A DNA stretch of 7,531 nucleotides from Planctomycetota bacterium. Its GTDB lineage: Bacteria; Planctomycetota; Planctomycetia; Isosphaerales; Isosphaeraceae. The DNA lies in NCBI GenBank assembly GCA_021807585.1, contig JAKBCQ010000100.1, forward strand, positions 1 to 7,531, in the 5' to 3' direction. The position numbers were made by a program, and so were the translations under genes. Below the pieces are notes generated by a model, which was not told the DNA's origin, did not search any database, and was given only the letters and a program-made list of their open reading frames with translations. Shown piece after piece: positions 1-5,875 of the stretch. The first letter of the stretch is position 1; each line of letters starts with the position of its first letter.

Positions 1-655
1 GATCGAGCTGACGAGCACGGGGACGTTCGACGCGTGGAAACCGCCGATCGCCGACTGGGTCGAGGCGAGCGAGGCGAAAATCGATCCCAAAAACCCACGC
101 TTGCTCACATACGAATCGGGAACGGGCGTGATCGTCAACGGGCCGACGGGTCGGACGCGCAACATCGTCACCAAACGGTCGTTCGACGATGTGGAATTAC
201 ATCTCGAATTCTTCATTCCCAAAGGATCGAACTCGGGGGTGAAGCTCGAAGGTCTGTACGAGGTGCAAATCTTCGACAGTTTCGGCAAGAAAACGCTCAA
301 AGGAAGCGACTGCGGCGGGATTTACCCCAAGGCCGAGCTCTTACCTAAATATCATTATCTCGACGACGGTTTCCCTCCCAAGGTGAACGCTTGCAAACCG
401 CCCGGCGAGTGGCAGACGCTCGACGTCACGTTTCACGCCCCCCGGTTCGATTCGAAGGGCGAAAAAATCAAGAACGCGCGGTTTGATAAAGTTTTGCTCA
501 ATGGAAAACTTGTGCAAGAGAACGCCGAACTCGAACATCCGACGGGGCACGCGTGGCCCAAGAAGGAGATTCCCGAGGGTCCGATCTTGCTTCAGGCGGA
601 TCACGGCCCCGTCGCGTTCCGCGCGATTCGAGTGAAACCGATCGTCGCCGAATGA
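1..655 (+). CDS. DUF1080 / 3-keto-disaccharide hydrolase domain protein (3' part)
   Basis: The 5' end lies outside the window. The reading frame is open from base 2 and ends at TGA 653-655, giving about 217 visible residues. Family hallmarks visible in order are an ELHLEFFIPKGSNSGVKL segment followed by YEVQIFDS, then GGIYP, then a PPGEWQTLDVTFHAPRFD stretch, LNGKLVQEN, and a C-terminal GPILLQADHGPVAFRAIRV strand. This is the concanavalin-like beta-sandwich called DUF1080, some members of which are known to cleave 3-keto-glycosides. The start of the domain (a partly visible TFDAWKPP, like the usual DGW motif) is close to the left edge. Any signal peptide, common in this family, would be outside. 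A TTG at 101 is not needed as a start, because the domain clearly extends upstream of it. Substrate unknown. The domain call is firm; the enzymatic role is inferred from the family. Confidence 0.9.
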   Translation, partial: IELTSTGTFDAWKPPIADWVEASEAKIDPKNPRLLTYESGTGVIVNGPTGRTRNIVTKRSFDDVELHLEFFIPKGSNSGVKLEGLYEVQIFDSFGKKTLKGSDCGGIYPKAELLPKYHYLDDGFPPKVNACKPPGEWQTLDVTFHAPRFDSKGEKIKNARFDKVLLNGKLVQENAELEHPTGHAWPKKEIPEGPILLQADHGPVAFRAIRVKPIVAE

Positions 656-691
656 GCGCGCCGTTCTCCGTCCGCGGCGCGCGTGAACGGC
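656..691. terminator. GC-rich hairpin between converging genes, possible terminator
   Basis: Directly after the DUF1080 stop, GCGCGCCG (656-663) can pair with CGGCGCGC (675-682) over an 11-nt loop. An alternative pairing joins GCCGTTC (660-666) with GAACGGC (685-691). The two stems are mutually exclusive. The 55-bp gap separates the stop of the DUF1080 gene from the stop of the small minus-strand gene, so a bidirectional terminator would fit. Neither strand has a clear U-tract, so termination is only a guess. Confidence 0.35.
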
Positions 692-710
692 AAAATCCGC
701 AGTGATGAGG

Positions 711-875
711 TTATTTGGATGATAACAAGAGGACTCCCGCGGCGAGCGCGACGGCGATCGCGGTCGAGTCTGTGAAGCCTCGGAGGGGTACGCCGAGGAG
801 GTCGTGGATAAGAGTGGCGGCGAGCGCCGCGTAGACGAGGACGCGAAGCGCGAGTCGTTCGGAAAATTTGATCAC
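711..875 (-). CDS. Small hydrophobic protein with two predicted membrane segments (54 aa)
   Basis: I do not recognise a family. The frame runs from GTG at 875-873 to TAA at 713-711 and encodes 54 residues, beginning (M)[19 protein letters not shown] and ending [10 protein letters not shown]. Two hydrophobic stretches (about residues 9-29 and 37-52) are separated by a short segment with HD, P, R and D. This suggests a two-helix inner-membrane hairpin with a basic N-terminus. The evidence for translation is good: GAGG at 886-883 lies 7 nt before the GTG, an in-frame TGA lies just upstream so no earlier start is possible, and third codon positions are mostly G or C like the neighbouring genes. 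It is divergent from treS, with 37 bp between the two start codons, and its stop faces the DUF1080 gene. Function unknown; a chance ORF is less likely but not excluded. Confidence 0.7.
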   Translation of the reverse strand: MIKFSERLALRVLVYAALAATLIHDLLGVPLRGFTDSTAIAVALAAGVLLLSSK

Positions 876-880
876 GAAAA

Positions 881-886
881 CACCTC
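881..886 (-). promoter_or_regulatory. Shine-Dalgarno of the small membrane protein gene
   Basis: Read on the minus strand the sequence is GAGGTG, then TTTTC, then the GTG start. The GAGG core sits 7 nt from the start codon. This site is the main reason to believe that the 54-residue frame is translated from GTG. Confidence 0.6.
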
Positions 887-912
887 ACGTTGCGAAAGGA
901 TCTCGAAGAGGC

Positions 913-2568
913 ATGAGTGAAACCGTCCCGTGGTATATCGACGCGGTTTTTTACGAGGTTTACGTCCGCGGTTTTTACGACTCGAACAACGACGGAATCG
1001 GCGACCTGCGCGGTCTGACGTCGAAGCTCGATTATATCCGAGATCTGGGGGTCGATTGCATCTGGCTGATGCCGATCTACGCTTCGCCGCTCAAAGACGA
1101 CGGCTACGACATCGGCGATTATCGCAAGATCGATCCCGCGATCGGCACGGTCGAGGATTTTCAAGACCTCACCGACGCGGCGCACAAGCTCGGCCTGCGA
1201 ATCATCGCCGATCTCGTCGTCAATCATACGTCGGATCAGCACGCGTGGTTTCAGGAGGCGAGGCGCGACCCGCATTCGCCCAAGCGGGATTATTACGTCT
1301 GGAACGATACCGACGAAAAATATCGAGATGTGAGGATTATTTTTAAAGATACCGAGCAATCGAACTGGACGTGGGATCCGATCGCACGGCAATATTTTTG
1401 GCATCGATTCTTCAGCAATCAGCCCGATTTGAATTACGACAATCCCGCGGTTCGTCGCGAGATGCTCGACGTGATGGCGTTTTGGCTCGACCGCGGGATC
1501 GACGGATTTCGGGTCGACGCGGTTCCGTATCTGATCGAGCGCGAGGGGACGAACTGCGAGAATTTGCCCGAAACGCACGACTTTTTGAAGGAGATGCGGC
1601 GGTTCGTCGACGAGAAATATCCGGGTACGCTCTTGCTCGCCGAGGCGAACCAGTGGCCGAGCGATCTGCTGCCGTATTTCGGCGACGGCGATGAATTCCA
1701 CATGGCGTTTCATTTTCCGTTGATGCCGCGGTTGTTCATGGCGATCCGCCGCGAGGATTCGCACCCGATTCGCGAGATCATGGAGCAAACTCCGCGGATT
1801 CCCCCCGGTTGTCAGTGGGCGGTGTTTTTAAGAAATCATGATGAACTCACGCTAGAAATGGTAACGAGCGATGAGCGCGATTACATGTATAACGAATACG
1901 CCAAAGATCCGCGGATGCGGCTCAACCTGGGGATTCGCCGACGGCTCGCGCCGTTGATGAACAACGGCCGCAGGCAGATCGAGCTGTTGCACAGTTTATT
2001 GTGCACGTTTCCGGGCAGTCCCGTGCTTTATTACGGCGACGAGATCGGCATGGGAGATAATATCCATCTTGGCGATCGCAACGGCGTGCGGACTCCGATG
2101 CAATGGAGCGGCGACCGGAATTCGGGATTTTCGCGCGCCGATCCATCGTCGCTCTATCAGCCGATTCTTCTCGATCCGATTTACAATTATCAATCGGTGA
2201 ACGTCGAGGCGCAGATGCGCTCGCCGAGTTCGCTGTTGAATTGGCTGCGCAGGCTGATCCGCGTGAGGCGCGATCACCCCGTGTTCGCGCGGGGCTCGCT
2301 TGAGTTCGTCAATTGTCTAAACAAGCGCGTCGTCGCGTATGTGCGCCGCGTCGACGGCGAACTCGCGCTCGTCGTCAACAATTTATCGCGGTTCGCCCAG
2401 CCCGCCGAACTCGACCTCGGCGAATTCAACGGCCTGACTCCCGTCGAAATGATCGGCGACATCACGTTTCCCAAAATCGGCGAACTCCCCTATTTCATCA
2501 CCCTCGGCCCGCACGGATTCTTCTGGTTCCGGCTTGAAAATCGCGACTCGCCGCGCGGCGACGGATGA
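913..2568 (+). CDS. treS: Trehalose synthase (maltose alpha-D-glucosyltransferase), GH13
   Basis: TreS interconverts maltose and trehalose in the cytoplasm by intramolecular rearrangement. The 551-residue product starts [20 protein letters not shown], the usual TreS N-terminus. GH13 regions are all present: VVNHTS with His105, GFRVDAVP with the nucleophile Asp202, LLAEANQ with the acid/base Glu244, and RNHDE with Asp310. Typical TreS segments also include [10 protein letters not shown] (about 169-178), [13 protein letters not shown] (372-384) and RTPMQWS (393-399). A C-terminal beta domain closes the protein, and there is no fused maltokinase. I chose ATG 913 over an upstream in-frame TTG at 868 because homologues begin a few residues before WY.DAV, and AAAGGA (895-900) lies 12 nt upstream. 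The gene converges with otsB, with 13 bp between stops, which supports a shared role in trehalose metabolism. The specific TreS rather than generic GH13 call rests on overall sequence resemblance. Confidence 0.95.
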   Translation: MSETVPWYIDAVFYEVYVRGFYDSNNDGIGDLRGLTSKLDYIRDLGVDCIWLMPIYASPLKDDGYDIGDYRKIDPAIGTVEDFQDLTDAAHKLGLRIIADLVVNHTSDQHAWFQEARRDPHSPKRDYYVWNDTDEKYRDVRIIFKDTEQSNWTWDPIARQYFWHRFFSNQPDLNYDNPAVRREMLDVMAFWLDRGIDGFRVDAVPYLIEREGTNCENLPETHDFLKEMRRFVDEKYPGTLLLAEANQWPSDLLPYFGDGDEFHMAFHFPLMPRLFMAIRREDSHPIREIMEQTPRIPPGCQWAVFLRNHDELTLEMVTSDERDYMYNEYAKDPRMRLNLGIRRRLAPLMNNGRRQIELLHSLLCTFPGSPVLYYGDEIGMGDNIHLGDRNGVRTPMQWSGDRNSGFSRADPSSLYQPILLDPIYNYQSVNVEAQMRSPSSLLNWLRRLIRVRRDHPVFARGSLEFVNCLNKRVVAYVRRVDGELALVVNNLSRFAQPAELDLGEFNGLTPVEMIGDITFPKIGELPYFITLGPHGFFWFRLENRDSPRGDG

Positions 2569-2575
2569 CCGCGCG
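2548..2575. terminator. GC-rich palindromes at the treS/otsB convergent stops
   Basis: TCGCCGCGCGGCGA (2548-2561) is a perfect 14-bp palindrome at the end of treS. Alternatively CGCGCGG (2552-2558) can pair with CCGCGCG (2569-2575) around a 10-nt loop containing the treS stop codon. Only 13 bp separate the treS and otsB stops, so any terminator must overlap the coding ends. No U-tract is present on either strand, so this is a structural observation rather than a proven terminator. Confidence 0.3.
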
Positions 2576-2581
2576 CCGATT

Positions 2582-3406
2582 TCATTCGAACGGGGGATCT
2601 CCGAGACGAAGGCTTTCGCTTCGTAAGATGAGGATTTGTTTAAGCAATACCGCGATCGTCGCGGGGTCGTTTGCGGAATAACGCGCCGCGGTCCGGGCTC
2701 GCTCGTTAGGTTCGCCGACTCGAATCGTGATCGCGTTTGGATCGGATGATAATTCTCGGAACGCGTCCTCGTCGGTGTCGTCGTCGCCGATAAAAACGAT
2801 GATTCCGGAGGAGTCGCCGATTTTGGAAAGAATGTAACGAACGGCGTGCCCTTTGTGGCGATCGACCCGAGGTCGAATTTCAAGAATCATCTTTCCCGAT
2901 GTGAGCAAGAATCGATCCGACAAGGGCGCGATCGCCTCGACGACGATCGCGGCGATTTTCTCCCAAAGATCGGCGGCGACGCGGCGGTAATGAATCGAAG
3001 CGGTCAATCCTTTGTTTTCGATCTCGATCCCCGCGATTGATCGAGTTCTTGCATTGATATCGTTGGATAAAAGAAGAAGATCGGCTTGTGATTCCCGCGC
3101 GATGCGATCGACGAAGTGGAAATCGTCGCCGCGGATTTCGAGGCCGTGGTTGGCGGCGAGAATGAGGCCCGGGATTCCAACTTTCGCTTCGAGGTCGTCG
3201 ATCCCGCGACCGCTGACGATCGCGACCCTGGTATCAGGAAGCTTGGCGAGCGCCGCGATCGTCGCGCGGGTTTCGGGCGGGATCTCGGCGAGATCGGGAC
3301 GCTCGGCGATCGGCGCGAGCGTCCCGTCGAAATCGAGCATCAACGTCGGACGCCGCGCCGTCGCGACCCGCCGCGCGATTTCATCCAAAGACGACGAATT
3401 CATCAT
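2582..3406 (-). CDS. otsB: Trehalose-6-phosphate phosphatase (HAD superfamily)
   Basis: OtsB dephosphorylates trehalose-6-phosphate to trehalose, the second step of the OtsAB pathway, in the cytoplasm. The 274-residue protein has the HAD motifs in order: LDFDGTLAP with the nucleophile Asp25 and Asp27, IVSGR (63-67), the NHGLEI segment (86-91) typical of this phosphatase family, a cap region, Lys185 in RHKGHAV, and GDDDTDEDAF (207-216) for magnesium binding. Length is normal for a bacterial OtsB. It follows otsA on the same strand, with 18 nt between the otsA stop and the first ATG, so the two are almost certainly co-transcribed. Two ATG codons stand in tandem (3406-3404 and 3403-3401). No clear Shine-Dalgarno precedes them, so translation may be coupled to otsA. 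A generic Cof-type sugar phosphatase is the alternative, but the otsA neighbour argues against it. Confidence 0.94.
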   Translation of the reverse strand: MMNSSSLDEIARRVATARRPTLMLDFDGTLAPIAERPDLAEIPPETRATIAALAKLPDTRVAIVSGRGIDDLEAKVGIPGLILAANHGLEIRGDDFHFVDRIARESQADLLLLSNDINARTRSIAGIEIENKGLTASIHYRRVAADLWEKIAAIVVEAIAPLSDRFLLTSGKMILEIRPRVDRHKGHAVRYILSKIGDSSGIIVFIGDDDTDEDAFRELSSDPNAITIRVGEPNERARTAARYSANDPATIAVLLKQILILRSESLRLGDPPFE

Positions 3407-3424
3407 AATAGTATTGAACCATTT

Positions 3425-4909
3425 TTACATACTCTCTTCGGGAAAATCGAATTTCAGGAGCGCCGAGATGATCTTGCCGGCCCAGCGGTAAATGTTGTTT
3501 TCGGCGACCGCGGCGCGAAGTTTTTGCATCCGTTTGCGTCGTTCCTCCTCGGGGGTTTCGATCGCCTGGCGGATCGCGTCGGCGAGTTCGTCGATCGAGA
3601 ACGGGTTGACGAGGATCGCGTCCGAAAGCTCGCGCGAGGCGCCGGCGAAACTGCTCAAAATCAGCATGCCGTCGCCGTCGAACCGGCTCGCGACATACTC
3701 TTTGGAAACGAGATTCATCCCGTCGTGAAGCGAGCTGACGACAAAAAAATGCGCCATCCTATGTAGCGCCATCATCTCTTCGGTCGAAAAATGGCGCTTG
3801 GCGTAATGGATCGGCTTCCAGTTATCCGTTCCCCACTTCCAGTTCACCTCCTCGACGATCCGATCGATCTCGTCGTCGATCTTTTTGTATGCGTCGATGT
3901 GACCGCGGCTCGGAACGCCGACTTGTATGAAAATAAATTTATCAACATATTCCGGATGTTTTTCAAGCAAGCGATCGACGGCGCGGAGTCGTTCGGGGAT
4001 TCCCTTGGTGTAATCGATCCGTTCGATGCCGACTCCGATGAGGCGTTTGCCGGATTTGAAATAGCGGTGAAACTTGCGGATTTTGTCGTCGACCGCGGCG
4101 CTTTGCGCGCGGAGCACGTGGCTCTCGAAATCGATGCTGATCGGAAAGGGACGGACGAGCGTCGTCTTGCCGCCGCGAGTCACCTCGGACTGCTCTTGAT
4201 TCACCATCGCCTCGATCCCGCGGTCGACGGTGTCGAGGAAATTCTGGCAATGATAGCGGAGGTGAAAGCCGAGCAAGTCGTTCCCCAACAAGCCGTCGAG
4301 CAGCTCCTCCTTCCAGGGAAACGCCTGAAAGGTTTCGCGATTGGGCCAGGGGATGTGCCAAAATTGGGCGACGACCAGGTTCGGATTCATTTGCTTAAGC
4401 ATGCGAGGCATAAGAGCGAAATGATAATCCTGAATGAAGACGAACGTCGGAACGTCGCCGGCCTCCTCGATCACGGCGTCGGCGAATTTCTTATTCACCT
4501 TTTTGTACATTTCCCAATGTTTTAACTCGAACACGGGGCGGGTGAAGACGACGTGGCACAAGGGCCAAAGCCCCTCGTTCGAGAGCCCGTGGTAATACCC
4601 CTCCTCCTCTTTTTTGGAGAGCCAAACGCGTCTGAGGGTGTAATTGGGATCTTCGGGAGGGACTCGCACGCGGTCTCGTTCGTCGACGGTCTCGCGATCG
4701 GCGTCGCCGCCGCCGTGCCCCACCCACGTTCCCCCGCAGGCGCGCATGATCGGATCGAGAGCCGAGGCCATTCCGCTCGCGGGTCGCCGGCACTCGATCT
4801 CGTCGTCGACGTGCTGATGAATGTACGGCTCGCGATTCGCCACCACGATCAAATTGTAATTGCTCAACTTTGACTGAATCAACTTATGAAGCGACTCTTT
4901 ATTCCACAT
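3425..4909 (-). CDS. otsA: Trehalose-6-phosphate synthase (GT20)
   Basis: This glucosyltransferase makes trehalose-6-phosphate from UDP-glucose and glucose-6-phosphate. From ATG 4909 the product is 494 residues. GT20 landmarks are present: VVANREPY (22-29), SNEGLWPLCH (110-119), IQDYHFALMP (159-168) with Asp161, FWHIPWPN (183-190), VGIERIDYTKGIP (293-305) with Arg297 and Lys302, and SLHDGMNLVSKEY (393-405) with Asp396 and Glu404, the donor-binding loop. The frame stays open up to a TTG at 5101. I reject that longer start because GGAG (4920-4917) lies 7 nt before ATG 4909, because related proteins begin MW.(K/R)ESL, and because the extra 64 residues look like translated leader. The N-terminal loop PASGMASAL differs from the SGGLA seen in E. 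coli OtsA. First gene of an otsA-otsB operon. GT20 also contains glucosylglycerol-phosphate synthases, but the adjacent otsB favours trehalose. Confidence 0.94.
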   Translation of the reverse strand: MWNKESLHKLIQSKLSNYNLIVVANREPYIHQHVDDEIECRRPASGMASALDPIMRACGGTWVGHGGGDADRETVDERDRVRVPPEDPNYTLRRVWLSKKEEEGYYHGLSNEGLWPLCHVVFTRPVFELKHWEMYKKVNKKFADAVIEEAGDVPTFVFIQDYHFALMPRMLKQMNPNLVVAQFWHIPWPNRETFQAFPWKEELLDGLLGNDLLGFHLRYHCQNFLDTVDRGIEAMVNQEQSEVTRGGKTTLVRPFPISIDFESHVLRAQSAAVDDKIRKFHRYFKSGKRLIGVGIERIDYTKGIPERLRAVDRLLEKHPEYVDKFIFIQVGVPSRGHIDAYKKIDDEIDRIVEEVNWKWGTDNWKPIHYAKRHFSTEEMMALHRMAHFFVVSSLHDGMNLVSKEYVASRFDGDGMLILSSFAGASRELSDAILVNPFSIDELADAIRQAIETPEEERRKRMQKLRAAVAENNIYRWAGKIISALLKFDFPEESM

Positions 4910-4916
4910 TTTAAGT

Positions 4917-4920
4917 CTCC
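4917..4920 (-). promoter_or_regulatory. Shine-Dalgarno that fixes the otsA start
   Basis: On the minus strand GGAG is followed by ACTTAAA and then the ATG at 4909-4907, an ideal 7-nt spacing. This decides in favour of the 494-residue OtsA over the 64-residue-longer TTG frame. Confidence 0.7.
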
Positions 4921-5085
4921 AAATCGCGAAATAATCATTTGAGAATAAATTGACCGATCCGTCTCCTCCTTTCCCAAATCGACGAACGATTCCGCCGGCG
5001 GGTGAAATATCGACAATCGCCGATCGGAGCAGTACGACGAAAATGACGCGAAATCGACGATCGCGCTCGTCGTCCGTGATCGATC

Positions 5086-5160
5086 GGTAAGATAGGTGCA
5101 AATGCGGCGCCGGAGGCCGATTCCCCGGCGGACCGAAGCCTATTGTTTACCTATTTTACC
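5086..5160. repeat. 12-bp inverted repeat with repeated yTTACC motif upstream of otsA
   Basis: GGTAAGATAGGT (5086-5097) and ACCTATTTTACC (5149-5160) are inverted copies matching at 11 of 12 positions. Within them yTTACC occurs three times: TTTACC at 5146-5151 and 5155-5160 on the plus strand (9-bp period) and CTTACC on the minus strand at 5091-5086. Between the arms a further 6-bp stem can form (5108-5113 with 5125-5130). The arms could be operator sites for a regulator, or the base of a large stem-loop. The right arm overlaps the candidate -10 box of the otsA promoter. Confidence 0.5.
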
Positions 5161-5182
5161 AGGTTCTTCGTCGCGCTGTCGA
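5153..5182 (-). promoter_or_regulatory. Candidate sigma70-type promoter of otsA-otsB
   Basis: On the minus strand TCGACA (5182-5177) and TAAAAT (5158-5153) each match the -35 and -10 consensus at five of six positions, with an 18-nt spacer. Transcription would start near 5146 and give a leader of about 237 nt before the otsA ATG. It is the best match I found in this interval, but promoter rules in this lineage are poorly defined. Confidence 0.3.
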
Positions 5183-5257
5183 CCCGGGGTCGGCGCCGGA
5201 CGCGAGCGTGTCGGGACGCACGCGATCGTCGGCGGGCTCGATCGATCGTCGGTTTGA

Positions 5258-5812
5258 TCAGTTGACGTGGGGATCGTCGGGAAGTCGTTTGATCCCAAGA
5301 TATTCCGACAATTTCTTGGCGTTCGCGACTTGTACGACTTCGTCCCAAAAATCGTCGTCGACTTCGCGGAAAACGTGGCCGATTTCGGCCGGGATCGTCA
5401 CCCACGTCTCGTATTCGAACTCGCTTTCGAGCTGTCCCGAACCCCAGCCCGCGTAATTGACGACGACGAGCGACGGTTCGATCCGCCTGCGAATCGCGGC
5501 ACGCACCTTGTCGGGATCGACACAGCAATAAACACCCGGGATGATCGTTCGATCGGCGAGCTCGGGATCGTCGTGCACGATCATCAGCGGACCCGGAACG
5601 GGCCCCCCCACGATGACGCGCTTTTCCCATTCGAACGGTTCGTCCAATACCTGGTCGGCGATCTCCCCCACCGTCGTCTCGGACGGGCGATTGAGCACGA
5701 TCCCGTGCGCTCCCGCCTCGGTATGCTCGATCAACAAGATCACCGTGCGCTCAAAAAACGGCGTCTCCAAACTCGGCGCCGCGATCACCAACTGACCTTT
5801 CAGTGATTTCAT
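5258..5812 (-). CDS. AlgH / UPF0301 (YqgE) family protein
   Basis: This is a member of the AlgH/UPF0301 family, whose biochemical role is not settled. The 184-residue product begins MKSLKGQLVIAAPSLETPFF and shows the family pattern: FERTVILLIEH (20-30), GAHGIVLNRP (34-43), VIVGGPVPGP (66-75), and NYAGWGSGQLESE (119-131) followed by W137. Length is normal. An in-frame ATG at 5860 would add 16 residues rich in Arg. I prefer ATG 5812 because the family starts close to the LIAAP strand. Neither start has a strong Shine-Dalgarno: GAG lies 9 nt before 5812, and nothing clear precedes 5860. The gene follows the RuBisCO-like gene on the same strand, 63 nt after its stop (15 nt if the longer start is used), so co-transcription is likely. 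Family assignment is firm, function open. Confidence 0.9.
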   Translation of the reverse strand: MKSLKGQLVIAAPSLETPFFERTVILLIEHTEAGAHGIVLNRPSETTVGEIADQVLDEPFEWEKRVIVGGPVPGPLMIVHDDPELADRTIIPGVYCCVDPDKVRAAIRRRIEPSLVVVNYAGWGSGQLESEFEYETWVTIPAEIGHVFREVDDDFWDEVVQVANAKKLSEYLGIKRLPDDPHVN

Positions 5813-5875
5813 GATCGATTGCTCAAAGGTTGGAGAACCCGATCGGCGACGACGAAACATTACATCGTTATCAAC

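Larger units (their letters stand above)
4910..5257. other. otsA upstream region (348 bp), no gene found
   Basis: I find no convincing gene here on either strand. Reading toward otsA it contains a 10-bp direct repeat (plus-strand CGATCGTCGG at 5223-5232 and 5243-5252, period 20), a short 5-bp hairpin (5206-5210 with 5219-5223), a candidate promoter (5153-5182), a long inverted repeat (5086-5160), an isolated AGGAGG on the minus strand (4970-4965) with no start codon at usable distance, a more AT-rich stretch (about 4910-4955), and the otsA Shine-Dalgarno. It is best read as promoter plus a long 5' leader for otsA-otsB. Confidence 0.6.

Noticed and set aside
868..912. 15-residue N-terminal extension of TreS from a TTG start
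   Set aside because: It overlaps the start of the divergent small gene, and TreS proteins normally begin just before the WY.DAV motif.
601..1788. Minus-strand frame of 395 codons across the 5' half of treS
   Set aside because: It is antisense to clear TreS catalytic motifs and its product is Arg-rich with no recognisable domain. It is a by-product of GC-rich codon use.
3791..4525. Plus-strand frame of 244 codons antisense to otsA
   Set aside because: It mirrors conserved GT20 motifs on the other strand, and no family resemblance is seen.
4879..4938. 19-codon minus-strand upstream frame (MIISRFGDLKC...) overlapping the otsA start
   Set aside because: It has no Shine-Dalgarno at usable distance; the nearby AGGAGG (4970-4965) is 26 nt away. 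Probably chance.
4910..5101. 64-residue N-terminal extension of OtsA from a TTG start
   Set aside because: ATG 4909 has an ideal Shine-Dalgarno and matches the family N-terminus. The extension resembles no domain and lies in the probable leader.
5223..5252. Direct repeat CGATCGTCGG twice with period 20
   Set aside because: CGATCG is so frequent in this window that two nearby copies are likely chance. It is noted only in the intergenic entry.
5267..5806. Plus-strand frame of 179 codons antisense to the algH-family gene
   Set aside because: The opposite strand has strong family motifs; this is a shadow frame.
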